From: G963663615 sp963663615
GTDB taxonomy: Bacteria; Bacteroidota; Ignavibacteria; Ignavibacteriales; Melioribacteraceae
Length of the DNA: 64,000 nucleotides
Assembly (NCBI GenBank): GCA_963663615.1
Contig: OY760517.1
Span: 1,736,001-1,800,000, forward strand
Reading direction: 5' to 3'
Shown here: one piece after another, positions 26,206 through 34,838 of the stretch
How positions within the stretch are numbered: position 1 is the first letter of the stretch
Layout: each line of letters begins with the position of its first letter
The notes under the pieces: model-generated
Database searches by the model: none
What the model was told of the DNA's origin: nothing
What the model saw: the letters and a program-made list of their open reading frames with translations, nothing else
Made by a program: the position numbers and the translations under genes

Positions 26206-28190
26206 AAACATTCTTGAATATTTTAAACAGTCAGGGTGAGGGACATACACCGGGAAATCCGATGTCAGAGTTTATTGCTGCTTGTACAGGTGGTCCATCA
26301 AGACAGCATAATCCTGAACTTGAAACTGAAATTGCTAATTACAATAAAGCTCTTAAATATGAAGAGCATGAAAAACCGATTATTTTCATTGGTACTGATA
26401 CCAGTGGTTTAGCTTCTGGTGCTGGTAAAGTTAAAAATGCTATCCTTAAAGAATTAGAAGAACAGAAAATTGATGCTGTTGTTGTTGAAATTGGTGGTTA
26501 TGGATATGGTGCTATTGAACCAACAGTTGATGTAAAATTACCAGGTAAACCAAGAATAATTTATTCTGAAGTTACTCCTAAAGATATACCTGAGTTACTG
26601 AAAACAACGATTACAGAAAAAGCTATATTTGAAAAAAGGGTATTCGCATCTCATGATGCTAATTCTACTGATATTCAATACATTAATAACGACCCGTTTT
26701 TCAGAAAACAGAAGAGAATAGTATTAGGCAATTGCGGTATTATAAATCCAGAATCAATTGATGAATATATTGCAGCTGGTGGGTTTAAAGGAATGGATAA
26801 GGCTCTTCGTCTTATGAAACCCGAAGAAGTTGTTAGTGAAATTAAGGAAGCAGGTTTAAGAGGTCGCGGCGGCGGTGGTTTCCCAACTGGTATTAAATGG
26901 GAAAGAGCCCTTGCTGAAAAAGCTGAACAAAAATACCTTGTTTGTAATGCTGATGAAGGTGATCCTGGTGCATTCATGGATAGATCTATCCTTGAAGGTG
27001 ACCCTTTTAAACTTGTTGAAGGTATGATAATTGGTGCTTATGCAATAGGTGCAAGTTTTGGATATATTTATTGCCGTGCTGAATATCCTTTGGCTATAAA
27101 GAGACTTGAAAATACAATTAAGCTTTGTAAAGAATACGGACTTTTAGGAGAAAATATTCTTGGTACAGGCTTTAATTTCTCATTAAAAATTAAAAAAGGT
27201 GCCGGTGCTTTTGTTTGTGGTGAAGAAACTGCACTTCTTGCGTCAATTGAAGGCTTACGCGGTATGCCAAGACCACGCCCTCCATATCCATCGCAGGCTG
27301 GTTTATGGGGCAAACCAACCGTTGTAAATAATGTTGAAACATTAGCTAACGTTCCTAACCTGATAAGCAATGGTAGTGAATGGTATAGCTCAATTGGTAC
27401 TGCATCGAGCAAGGGTACAAAAGTATTTGCTCTTTCCGGTAAAGTTAAAAAATCCGGTTTGGTTGAAGTTCCTATGGGTGTATCGCTTAGAGAAATTGTA
27501 TTTGATATTGGTGGTGGTATTCCTAATGGCAAAAAATTCAAAGCTGTACAGATTGGTGGTCCTTCAGGTGGCTGTCTTCCGGATCAGGTTATGGATACAG
27601 AAGTTGACTATGAATCATTAAAGAAGATTGGTGCCATGATGGGTTCAGGTGGCTTTGTTGTAATGGATCAGGATACGTGTATGGTTGACGTTGCCAAATT
27701 TTTCCTTACATTTATTCAGAATGAATCGTGTGGTAAATGTGTGCCTTGTAGAGAAGGTACAAAACGTATGCTTGAAATAGTTGAAAGAATTTCCAAAAAC
27801 TATAAAAGCTCTGATGATAAACTTGAACAACTTCAGCGTTTCAAAGGTATCATTCACCTTAAAAGACTTGCTGAAGTTATTAAAGATACATCTCTTTGCG
27901 GACTTGGTCAGACAGCTCCTAATCCAGTTCTTTCCGGACTTCGTTACTTTAAGGAAGAATATGATGAGCATATTTTTGAAAGAAGATGTGATGCCGGTGT
28001 TTGTAAGGAATTACTAACATTTTCTATTGATACTGATGCATGTTCAGGTTGTGGACTTTGTGCAAGAAAATGTTCAAGTGATGCTATTATTGGCGAAAAG
28101 AAACAACCACATTACATTGTTGAATCTAAATGTATTAAATGCGGTATGTGTGTTGAAACATGTCGTTTTGATGCTATTCTGGTTAAATAG
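26202..28190 (+). CDS. hydB: NuoF-like flavoprotein subunit of NAD-linked [FeFe]-hydrogenase (HydB), set 1
   Basis: 662 residues; the NAD(H)- and FMN-binding subunit. After a ~55-residue lead there is a thioredoxin-like domain (about 58-135, ending EVTPKDIPELL). It has lost the cysteines that normally hold a [2Fe-2S] cluster: GTDTSG and GGYGYG stand where GTxC and GCxGxC occur. The NuoF core follows: GLRGRGGGGFPTGIKW for FMN, GAGAFVCGEETALLASIEG for NADH, and the [4Fe-4S] site ESCGKCVPCREG with LCGLGQ. Two C-terminal [4Fe-4S] motifs close it (CSGCGLCARKC and CIKCGMCVETC), as in HydB. Overlaps hydC by four bases. Confidence 0.92.
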   Translation: MKTFLNILNSQGEGHTPGNPMSEFIAACTGGPSRQHNPELETEIANYNKALKYEEHEKPIIFIGTDTSGLASGAGKVKNAILKELEEQKIDAVVVEIGGYGYGAIEPTVDVKLPGKPRIIYSEVTPKDIPELLKTTITEKAIFEKRVFASHDANSTDIQYINNDPFFRKQKRIVLGNCGIINPESIDEYIAAGGFKGMDKALRLMKPEEVVSEIKEAGLRGRGGGGFPTGIKWERALAEKAEQKYLVCNADEGDPGAFMDRSILEGDPFKLVEGMIIGAYAIGASFGYIYCRAEYPLAIKRLENTIKLCKEYGLLGENILGTGFNFSLKIKKGAGAFVCGEETALLASIEGLRGMPRPRPPYPSQAGLWGKPTVVNNVETLANVPNLISNGSEWYSSIGTASSKGTKVFALSGKVKKSGLVEVPMGVSLREIVFDIGGGIPNGKKFKAVQIGGPSGGCLPDQVMDTEVDYESLKKIGAMMGSGGFVVMDQDTCMVDVAKFFLTFIQNESCGKCVPCREGTKRMLEIVERISKNYKSSDDKLEQLQRFKGIIHLKRLAEVIKDTSLCGLGQTAPNPVLSGLRYFKEEYDEHIFERRCDAGVCKELLTFSIDTDACSGCGLCARKCSSDAIIGEKKQPHYIVESKCIKCGMCVETCRFDAILVK

Positions 28191-28219
28191 GAATTAAAAA
28201 TATGAATACAGGAGATAAA

Positions 28220-29953
28220 ATGGTTGAACTAACCATAAATAATATAAAGGTTAAAGCAGAAGAAGGTATGACTATACTTGAAGCTGCCAAATCGGTTGGT
28301 ATCCATATACCTACCTTATGCCACATGAAAGAGCTGTTTCCTGCCGGTGCTTGTAGAATATGTGTTGTGGAAGTTGATGGAATGAGAGGTTTAACTCCAT
28401 CTTGTGCTTTCCCGGTATCTGAAGGAATGAAAGTTGACACTAACTCACCAAGAGTTAGAAATGCAAGAAAAACTATTGTTGAGCTTTTGGTTGAAAACCA
28501 TCCTCAGGATTGTCTTATTTGTGTTAGAAATAAAAATTGTGAACTTCAGGATCTTACTGAACAATATGGTTTGAGAGAACACAGATTTGCTGGTGAAAAG
28601 AAAGATCATGCTATTGATATTTCAAGTGCTTCAATGGAACGTGATCCGGCTAAATGTATTCTTTGCGGACGTTGTGTACGTACTTGTAACGAAATACAGA
28701 AAGTTGGTGCTATCGATTTTACAAACCGCGGTTTTAAGTCGAACGTTACAACTCCTTATAATAAAGGACTTAACGTAAGTGACTGTATTCTTTGCGGACA
28801 GTGTATTTTGGTTTGTCCTACTGCTGCTCTTCGTGAAAAAAGTCATGCAAAAGATGTTGCAAATTCATTGGTTGACAAGAAGAAATATTGTATTGTACAG
28901 GTTGCTCCGGCAGTTAGAGCTTCTATTGGTGAAGAATATAATTTACCACTAGGACACAATGCTACTGGTCAGTTGGTGACAGGTTTAAGAAGACTAGGAT
29001 TTAAAAAAGTATTTGATACAAACTTTGCAGCAGACTTAACAATTATGGAGGAAGGAACTGAATTTGTAAACAGAGTAACAAATAATAAAGTGTTACCAAT
29101 GTTTACCAGTTGCTGTCCAGGTTGGGTAAAATATCTTGAACAGAATTATCCTGATCTAAGAGATCATCTTTCAAGTTGTAAATCACCACACGAAATGGAA
29201 GGTGCAGTACTTAAAACATATTATGCCAAGAAAATGGGTATCGATCCAAAAGATATGTATGTAGTTTCTATTATGCCATGTACTGTTAAGAAATTTGAAT
29301 CAGACAGACCGGAACTTTCTGAAAATCATCTTCAGGATGTTGATGCAGTTCTTACTACAAGAGAGTTGGTTAGAATGTTCAAGATGGCTGGTATTGATTT
29401 TAATGACTTGCCTGAAGATAACTTTGATGATCCATTAGGTGAATCAACTGGTGCTGCTGTTATATTTGGTACATCAGGTGGTGTTATGGAGGCTGCTGTT
29501 CGTACAGCGTACTCACTTGTAACCAAACGCGAAATTGAGGATATGAATCTTACTGCGGTTCGTGGCATGGATGATGTTAAGGAAGCTACTCTTGACCTTG
29601 ATGGTACTAAAGTAAATATAGCAGTTGTAAATGGTATTGGTAATGTTGATCCTATATTAGCTGATATTCGTGAAGGTAAATCAAAGTATCATTTTGTTGA
29701 AGTTATGTCTTGCCCAGGCGGTTGTATAAATGGTGGTGGACAGCCAATCCACAACAAACCTGAAAAAGTTAAAAAACGTGTTCAGGCACTTTATTCAATC
29801 GACGAAAAGATGAAATTAAGAAAATCTCATGAAAATGAATCTGTTAAAAGATTGTATGATGAGTTTTTGGGTGAACCAAACAGTCACAAAGCTCATGAAA
29901 TTCTTCATACACATTATATTGACAGAAGAGAAATTCTTAAAAAGAATAAATAA
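28220..29953 (+). CDS. hydA: [FeFe]-hydrogenase catalytic subunit (HydA), set 1
   Basis: About 577 residues. N-terminal [2Fe-2S] domain (CHMKELFPAGACRICVVE), His-type [4Fe-4S] site (HPQDCLICVRNKNCELQ), two [4Fe-4S] motifs (CILCGRCVRTC, CILCGQCILVC), then the H-cluster domain with all three signatures intact: FTSCCPGW (about 296), MPCTVKKFE (about 353) and SCPGGCINGGGQP (about 497). The C-terminal small-subunit-like tail ends RKSHENESVKRLYDEFLGEP and LHTHY. This is a group A, modular M3-type enzyme. I start at ATG 28220, which has AGGAGATAAA directly upstream; an ATG at 28202 would add six residues. Confidence 0.93.
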   Translation: MVELTINNIKVKAEEGMTILEAAKSVGIHIPTLCHMKELFPAGACRICVVEVDGMRGLTPSCAFPVSEGMKVDTNSPRVRNARKTIVELLVENHPQDCLICVRNKNCELQDLTEQYGLREHRFAGEKKDHAIDISSASMERDPAKCILCGRCVRTCNEIQKVGAIDFTNRGFKSNVTTPYNKGLNVSDCILCGQCILVCPTAALREKSHAKDVANSLVDKKKYCIVQVAPAVRASIGEEYNLPLGHNATGQLVTGLRRLGFKKVFDTNFAADLTIMEEGTEFVNRVTNNKVLPMFTSCCPGWVKYLEQNYPDLRDHLSSCKSPHEMEGAVLKTYYAKKMGIDPKDMYVVSIMPCTVKKFESDRPELSENHLQDVDAVLTTRELVRMFKMAGIDFNDLPEDNFDDPLGESTGAAVIFGTSGGVMEAAVRTAYSLVTKREIEDMNLTAVRGMDDVKEATLDLDGTKVNIAVVNGIGNVDPILADIREGKSKYHFVEVMSCPGGCINGGGQPIHNKPEKVKKRVQALYSIDEKMKLRKSHENESVKRLYDEFLGEPNSHKAHEILHTHYIDRREILKKNK

Positions 29954-29958
29954 AATTA

Positions 29959-29976
29959 TGCCGGTGCAAACCGGCA
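29959..29976 (+). promoter_or_regulatory. Hairpin with GCAA tetraloop between hydA and the sensory hydrogenase
   Basis: TGCCGGT-GCAA-ACCGGCA is a perfect seven-pair stem with a GNRA loop, six bases after hydA. No T-run follows on the + strand, so it is unlikely to terminate fully. It may stabilise the upstream mRNA or set a different level for the downstream kinase. Confidence 0.5.
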
Positions 29977-29994
29977 GCTTAAAAAAGGTTAATA

Positions 29995-31986
29995 ATGCAC
30001 GGTATAGTTAGTACAATAGGTCAAAAATGCAAAAGGTGTTACTCCTGTATAAGAGAGTGTCCAGCTAAAGCAATACGTGTTGTTGATGGCAAGGCTGTTA
30101 TTGTACCTGAAAGATGTATTAGCTGCGGACATTGTGTAAAAGTCTGCTCTCAGGGGGCAAAAAAGATTATTAGTGATGTTGAATTTACACTAAATAGTAT
30201 TTTGCCTTCCGGAGATGCTGTTGCAATTGTGGCTCCATCGTTTGCAGCTTCATTTCCAGATACCTTTGAAAAATTACCAGCTGCTTTGCGTAAACTTGGT
30301 TTCGATAAAGTTTGTGAAACTGCTTTTGGTGCAGATCTTATAGCCGGAGAATATAAAAAGTGCCTTGAATCTAATAATTCCGGAAAAATTATTAGTTCTC
30401 CCTGTCCGGCTGTTAACAACTTTATTGAAAAATATTATTCAAATCTTGTACCTAATCTTGCAAAGATAGTCTCTCCAATGATAGCGATGGGAAGATATCT
30501 AAAAGAAAAATTAGGCAAGGATACAAGAGTAGTGTTTATTGGACCATGTGTTGCAAAAAAAAGCGAGTATAAGGACAAGGAAGTAGATGATGCTATTGAT
30601 GCTGTTTTAACATTTACCGAATTGAAGAAAATATTGCATGAACAAAATGTAGTGCTTGCTGAAATGGAGGATACCAAATTTGACCCTCCTTATGCCAATA
30701 GCGGTAAATCGTTTCCGTTAGCCGGTGGTTTAATTAAAACATCCGAAATTCCTACTGATATTCTTGAAAAAGATATTATTGTTGTAGAGGGAATGAAAAA
30801 TGTTGAGGAAATTATTAAGGATCTCTCCGAAGACAAAATCAATGCAAGATTTATTGATATTCTTTTTTGCGAGGGTTGTATAAATGGTCCTGCAATAAGT
30901 AGTAACCTTAATTATTACAGTCGCCGTGAAAAAGTAATTGAGTATATCGAAAAAAGCTTACATGATGTAGATAAAATTGTTTGGCGAGGAGAATTATATA
31001 ATAGTCGCAATATAGATTATACTCGTGAGTTTACAGCTAATAGTGAAAGAATACCGGAACCGGATGAGGAAACAATTAAAGCTATACTTGCAAAAACTGA
31101 TAAGTTTAGCCCTAAAGATGAATTAAATTGCGGAGCCTGTGGATACCGAACATGTCGTGAATATGCAATTGCTATCGCTAAGGATTTGGCTGAAGAAGAT
31201 ATGTGTCTTCCTTATCTTGTTGATAAACTTGAAAGAGCTTATCAGGAACTACAGGATGCTGAAGATCAGCTAAAACATGCCGAAAAACTAGCTTCAATAG
31301 GTCAGCTTGCGGCAGGAGTTGCACACGAAATTAATAATCCGTTAGGAACAATAATGCTCTACTCATCAATGTTGAAACGTGATATTGAAAATAAGAGAGT
31401 AAGCGAAACCAATAGTGAGGATTTAACAACTATTATTGATGAAGCAAACCGGTGTAAAAATATTGTTGCCAACCTGCTTAATTTTGCCCGACAAGGTAAA
31501 ATTAAAATAACCAGGGTAGATATTGCCGGATTGTTGGAATCGATAATAAAAACAGTTAAAATACATCCACAATACAAGGATATTGTAATTGGTTTAACAA
31601 ATCATCTTGATGGATACAGGATTGAGGGTGACCCCGAACAACTTAAACAAGTTTTGGTAAATTTAGTTAACAATGCATGCGAGGCAATGGATGAAACAAA
31701 AACAAAGAACCTTGAAATAGCTTTAACACAGGATACAAATAATGTTTTTGTTGATATAAGGGATACCGGTTGCGGTATTCATGAAGATAATATTAAAAAA
31801 CTTTATACCCCGTTTTTTACTACTAAAAAAATGGGAAAGGGAACCGGTCTTGGGCTTGCGATAAGTTATGGTATTATAAAGATGCACCGAGGAGATATTC
31901 AGGTTGAAAGTAAAATTAATGAAGGTACAAAGTTTACGGTAAGGTTCCCAAAATCTTTATCAATTACGAATACAAATATGAACTAA
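29995..31986 (+). CDS. Sensory [FeFe]-hydrogenase fused to a histidine kinase
   Basis: 663 residues. Two N-terminal [4Fe-4S] motifs (CKRCYSCIRECP, CISCGHCVKVC) lead into a hydrogenase large-subunit C-terminal domain (about 60-345). Its signatures are the group C sensory type: SSPCPAV, GPCVAKKSEY and FCEGCINGP. A Fe-S domain with LNCGACGYRTC (about 378-388) follows, then a short coiled coil, HisKA with His444 in GVAHEINNPLG, and HATPase (NLVNNACEAMD, DTGCGI, GKGTGLGLAISYGII). There is no membrane segment. The design suggests a cytoplasmic H2 or redox sensor that phosphorylates the receivers encoded next door. Known HydS-type proteins usually carry PAS or phosphatase outputs, so the direct kinase fusion is notable. 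Confidence 0.9.
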   Translation: MHGIVSTIGQKCKRCYSCIRECPAKAIRVVDGKAVIVPERCISCGHCVKVCSQGAKKIISDVEFTLNSILPSGDAVAIVAPSFAASFPDTFEKLPAALRKLGFDKVCETAFGADLIAGEYKKCLESNNSGKIISSPCPAVNNFIEKYYSNLVPNLAKIVSPMIAMGRYLKEKLGKDTRVVFIGPCVAKKSEYKDKEVDDAIDAVLTFTELKKILHEQNVVLAEMEDTKFDPPYANSGKSFPLAGGLIKTSEIPTDILEKDIIVVEGMKNVEEIIKDLSEDKINARFIDILFCEGCINGPAISSNLNYYSRREKVIEYIEKSLHDVDKIVWRGELYNSRNIDYTREFTANSERIPEPDEETIKAILAKTDKFSPKDELNCGACGYRTCREYAIAIAKDLAEEDMCLPYLVDKLERAYQELQDAEDQLKHAEKLASIGQLAAGVAHEINNPLGTIMLYSSMLKRDIENKRVSETNSEDLTTIIDEANRCKNIVANLLNFARQGKIKITRVDIAGLLESIIKTVKIHPQYKDIVIGLTNHLDGYRIEGDPEQLKQVLVNLVNNACEAMDETKTKNLEIALTQDTNNVFVDIRDTGCGIHEDNIKKLYTPFFTTKKMGKGTGLGLAISYGIIKMHRGDIQVESKINEGTKFTVRFPKSLSITNTNMN

Positions 31987-32001
31987 AGGAGTAACCTAAA
32001 A

Positions 32002-32412
32002 ATGTCAATTAACGAGAAAATTCAAAAAGTACTACTCGTAGACGACGATATTGATCTTCTTGAACAGAATAAAATGTTGTTGGAATCAAAAGGTTTTGAA
32101 GTTGTAACAGCAGAAAGTGCAGTAGAAGGATTTGAGACATTCAAAAAAATAGATCCGGATGCATGTATTGTTGACCTTATAATGGAAGAACATGATTCTG
32201 GTTTTGTTCTGGTTCACAGAATTAAGGGAACAGATCACGGTAAAAAAATACCAGTATTTATTTTAACTTCTGCAACTTACGACACCGGATTTAAATTCAG
32301 TGCTTCAACAGAAGAAGAAAGAGAATGGATAAAATGCGATGGTATTTTAAATAAACCCGTTGTTATTGAAGATTTAGTTTCAAAACTTGAGAATTTTTTT
32401 GATCTGAAATAA
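32002..32412 (+). CDS. Single-domain response regulator
   Basis: 136 residues, one receiver domain and no output domain. It has the acidic pair (VDDDID), the phospho-acceptor Asp in CIVDLIMEEHDSGF, a Thr in ILTSAT and Lys in LNKPV. The loop after the acceptor Asp is one residue longer than in CheY (MEEHDSG instead of MPxMDG), a feature shared with the receiver at 33978-34343. AAGGAG precedes the ATG and the gene lies 15 bases after the sensory-hydrogenase kinase, its likely phosphodonor. Confidence 0.87.
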   Translation: MSINEKIQKVLLVDDDIDLLEQNKMLLESKGFEVVTAESAVEGFETFKKIDPDACIVDLIMEEHDSGFVLVHRIKGTDHGKKIPVFILTSATYDTGFKFSASTEEEREWIKCDGILNKPVVIEDLVSKLENFFDLK

Positions 32413-32472
32413 AAAATATTTTTACTTTTGTAAAGTTATTTATAACTTTCAGATGATAAAATCTTTTTTAAT

Positions 32473-33948
32473 GTGTTGAAACCGAAGCCATACATACTGA
32501 TAGTAGATGATGAGAAGGGCTTAAGGCTTGGATCTAAAAGACTTCTGGAAAGCGAAGGCTATAGGGTAGAAACGGCTGAAAATGGAACTGAAGGCATTAA
32601 ATTAGGGACTTCTAAAGACTTCGATTTGGCAATTATTGATTTAAAAATGCCTGATATCGACGGATTGGAAGTCCTTAAGGAAATTAAAAAAGCAAAACCA
32701 CTTACTGTATGTTTTATTGCAACAGCATTTGCAAGTTACGAAACTGCCGTTGATGCTACAAGAATAGGAGCATACAGTTACATTCCAAAACCATTTACTC
32801 CCGAAGAGTTACTCCATAACCTTGAAAAAGGTTATACCCAACGAATATTAACTTTAGAATCTGAAAAGCTCAAAGAGGAAAGGGAAGAGAGACTTTTAGC
32901 CCTTGCCAGTGAGCAATCCAGACTAAAAACTATAATTAATTCTATTACTGGCGGCGTTATTGTAGTAAACAGAAAGGGCGAAGTTGTCTATTTTAATAAC
33001 GCAGCTATTACTAATCTCAATCTTCACGAATTACGAATTGGTGAATATATTTTAGACAGGATACCTGAAAAGGGTCAAGAGCTTATTAATAAACATATTA
33101 AAACTGAGAATGTTGAACACGTTACTTATACAGCCCAGGTTGAGTTAGTAAAAAATGATTTGTTTGTTGAATTACTAAGTAGTCCGGTTTTACATCCAGA
33201 CGGATCGTTTGCCGGTGTAGTAATGATAGTTAGAAATATTACAGAAATGAAAAAAATTGAATTGGTAAAATCTCAATTTGTTTCAATGGTTGCACATGAG
33301 TTAAAAACACCAGTTGCAGCAGTACAAGGATTTCTGAAAATATTTCTGGATGAAAGTATTAAAATTACCGAGGAGCAAAAGAAAGATTATATACAAAGAT
33401 CAGTAGTTAGATTACAAGGTTTACTCGATTTGGTGAATGATTTGCTTGACATTTCAAGAATGGAGCTTAAAACAAAGCACCGTGAAATAGTTAAGCTCGA
33501 TATTAAAGAGGTATTCGATTCAACAATACAGTTTCTTGAGTTTGAATTGGATAAAAAAGGCATAGAGATTATAACCACTTATGATGAAAAATTATCGGCC
33601 TTTAAGGGTGATAATAATGAAATTACCAGAGTATTTACTAATATTCTGAGTAATGCTATTAAATACAACAAGGATAATGGCAAAATATATATAAATGTAT
33701 CGGAGAATAATAATTACATAATATCTGCGATACGAGACACTGGTATTGGTTTGAAGGAAAAGGAGCTTGCAAAACTCTTTCAGGAGTTTTTCAGAGCCAA
33801 AAACGAAAAAACAAGGGGTATCAGTGGTACAGGTTTGGGCTTAACCATCGTAAAAAGAATAGTCGAATCCTATCATGGCAAGATAGAGGTAGATAGCATA
33901 TACGGTGAAGGTACAACCTTTAAAATATATTTACCTAAAATCAAATAA
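32473..33948 (+). CDS. REC-PAS hybrid sensor histidine kinase
   Basis: 491 residues, cytoplasmic. N-terminal receiver (about 6-120, acceptor Asp in AIIDLKMPDIDG), coiled linker (LKEEREERLLALASEQS), PAS domain (about 150-265, starting INSITGGVIVVNRKGEVVYF), HisKA with His275 in VAHELKTPVAAVQGF, and HATPase (NILSNAIKYNKDNG, RDTGIGL, GISGTGLGLTIVKRIV). A receiver in front of the kinase lets it take input from another kinase, for example the sensory hydrogenase. The start is a GTG at 32473 with no good ribosome site; the next in-frame codon, TTG 32476, is equally possible. A seven-pair palindrome (AAAGTTA/TAACTTT, 32432-32449) lies in the gap upstream. Confidence 0.88.
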   Translation: MLKPKPYILIVDDEKGLRLGSKRLLESEGYRVETAENGTEGIKLGTSKDFDLAIIDLKMPDIDGLEVLKEIKKAKPLTVCFIATAFASYETAVDATRIGAYSYIPKPFTPEELLHNLEKGYTQRILTLESEKLKEEREERLLALASEQSRLKTIINSITGGVIVVNRKGEVVYFNNAAITNLNLHELRIGEYILDRIPEKGQELINKHIKTENVEHVTYTAQVELVKNDLFVELLSSPVLHPDGSFAGVVMIVRNITEMKKIELVKSQFVSMVAHELKTPVAAVQGFLKIFLDESIKITEEQKKDYIQRSVVRLQGLLDLVNDLLDISRMELKTKHREIVKLDIKEVFDSTIQFLEFELDKKGIEIITTYDEKLSAFKGDNNEITRVFTNILSNAIKYNKDNGKIYINVSENNNYIISAIRDTGIGLKEKELAKLFQEFFRAKNEKTRGISGTGLGLTIVKRIVESYHGKIEVDSIYGEGTTFKIYLPKIK

Positions 33949-33977
33949 CTTGTAGTTCTTAATAGTGGGAGAGCTTT

Positions 33978-34343
33978 ATGGCACTTATCGCAATTATCGA
34001 TGATGATCCGGACATCATCGAAGCCAGTAGCCTTGTGTTGCAATCAAAAGGACACGAAGTAGTAACTGCTAACAATCCTGATGACGGTTATAAAATCGTT
34101 ACAGAGCACAATCCAGGTCTAATTATATTAGACGTAATGATGGATGAACCAGATGATGGTTTTTTCCTCGCGCAAAAGTTCCGCAAAAACAATATCAAGA
34201 TTCCTATTTTAATGTACACATCTGTTTCTAAAACAATCGGTTTTGAATATGGTCAGGGCGACATGGTGCCGGTTGATGATTTTGTTGAAAAACCAATTTC
34301 ACCAGATCAATTAATTGAAAAAGTAGAACAGTTGCTAAAATAA
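33978..34343 (+). CDS. Single-domain response regulator
   Basis: 121 residues, receiver only. It starts ALIAIIDDDPDI, has the acceptor Asp in IILDVMMDEPDDGF, Thr/Ser in MYTSVS and Lys in VEKPI. Like the receiver at 32002-32412 it has a one-residue-longer acceptor loop, so the two are probably related by duplication. GGGAGAG precedes the ATG. It sits between the REC-PAS kinase and the second hydrogenase set and probably carries phosphoryl groups between kinases rather than binding DNA itself. Confidence 0.87.
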   Translation: MALIAIIDDDPDIIEASSLVLQSKGHEVVTANNPDDGYKIVTEHNPGLIILDVMMDEPDDGFFLAQKFRKNNIKIPILMYTSVSKTIGFEYGQGDMVPVDDFVEKPISPDQLIEKVEQLLK

Positions 34344-34356
34344 TAGGAGTGAAAAC

Positions 34357-34830
34357 ATGTTAGTTGTTGAAAAAAATTCCCTTTCTGCGGAAATTGAAGC
34401 GCTTGTTTTAAAACACGGAAACAAACGCTCGTCACTTCTTCCTGTTCTGCAGGATATTCAGAGAAATCACAAATATGTATCTGATTTTGCACAACAGGAA
34501 GTTGCACGCTGCCTTAACATTCATCCGGTTGAGGTATATAGCGTTATTTCATTCTATTCTTTCCTTTATTCAAAACCTCGTGGTCGTAATATTGTACGAC
34601 TTTGTCAAACAATTACCTGTGATCTTGCCGGCAAGGAAAATGTTGCCAGAGCAATTGAACGGGAATTGGGAATTAAATTTGGAGAAACTACGCGAGACAA
34701 CAAGGTTTCGCTTGAGTATGCCAATTGCCTGGGCATGTGTGATCAGGGTCCGGCAATGATTGTTAACGAAAAGGTATATTCACATCTTACTCCAGAAAAA
34801 GCTGTTGAAATTCTAAACGAGATTGAATAG
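34357..34830 (+). CDS. hydC: NuoE-like [2Fe-2S] subunit (HydC), set 2
   Basis: 157 residues, second HydC homologue. Helical start (SLLPVLQDIQRNHKYVSDFA), then VYSVISFYSFL and cluster cysteines in CQTITC and CLGMCDQGPA. It is clearly diverged from the set 1 protein, so the two sets are not a recent tandem duplication. ATAGGAG precedes the ATG at 34357. It is followed after eight bases by the NuoF-like gene and is probably its direct electron partner. Confidence 0.88.
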   Translation: MLVVEKNSLSAEIEALVLKHGNKRSSLLPVLQDIQRNHKYVSDFAQQEVARCLNIHPVEVYSVISFYSFLYSKPRGRNIVRLCQTITCDLAGKENVARAIERELGIKFGETTRDNKVSLEYANCLGMCDQGPAMIVNEKVYSHLTPEKAVEILNEIE

Positions 34831-34838
34831 AGGAAAAA

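Noticed and set aside
30150..30419. Reverse-strand reading frames inside the hydrogenase genes (also at 27068-27541 and 35080-35394)
   Set aside because: They lie wholly opposite strongly conserved Fe-S proteins and have no features of their own.
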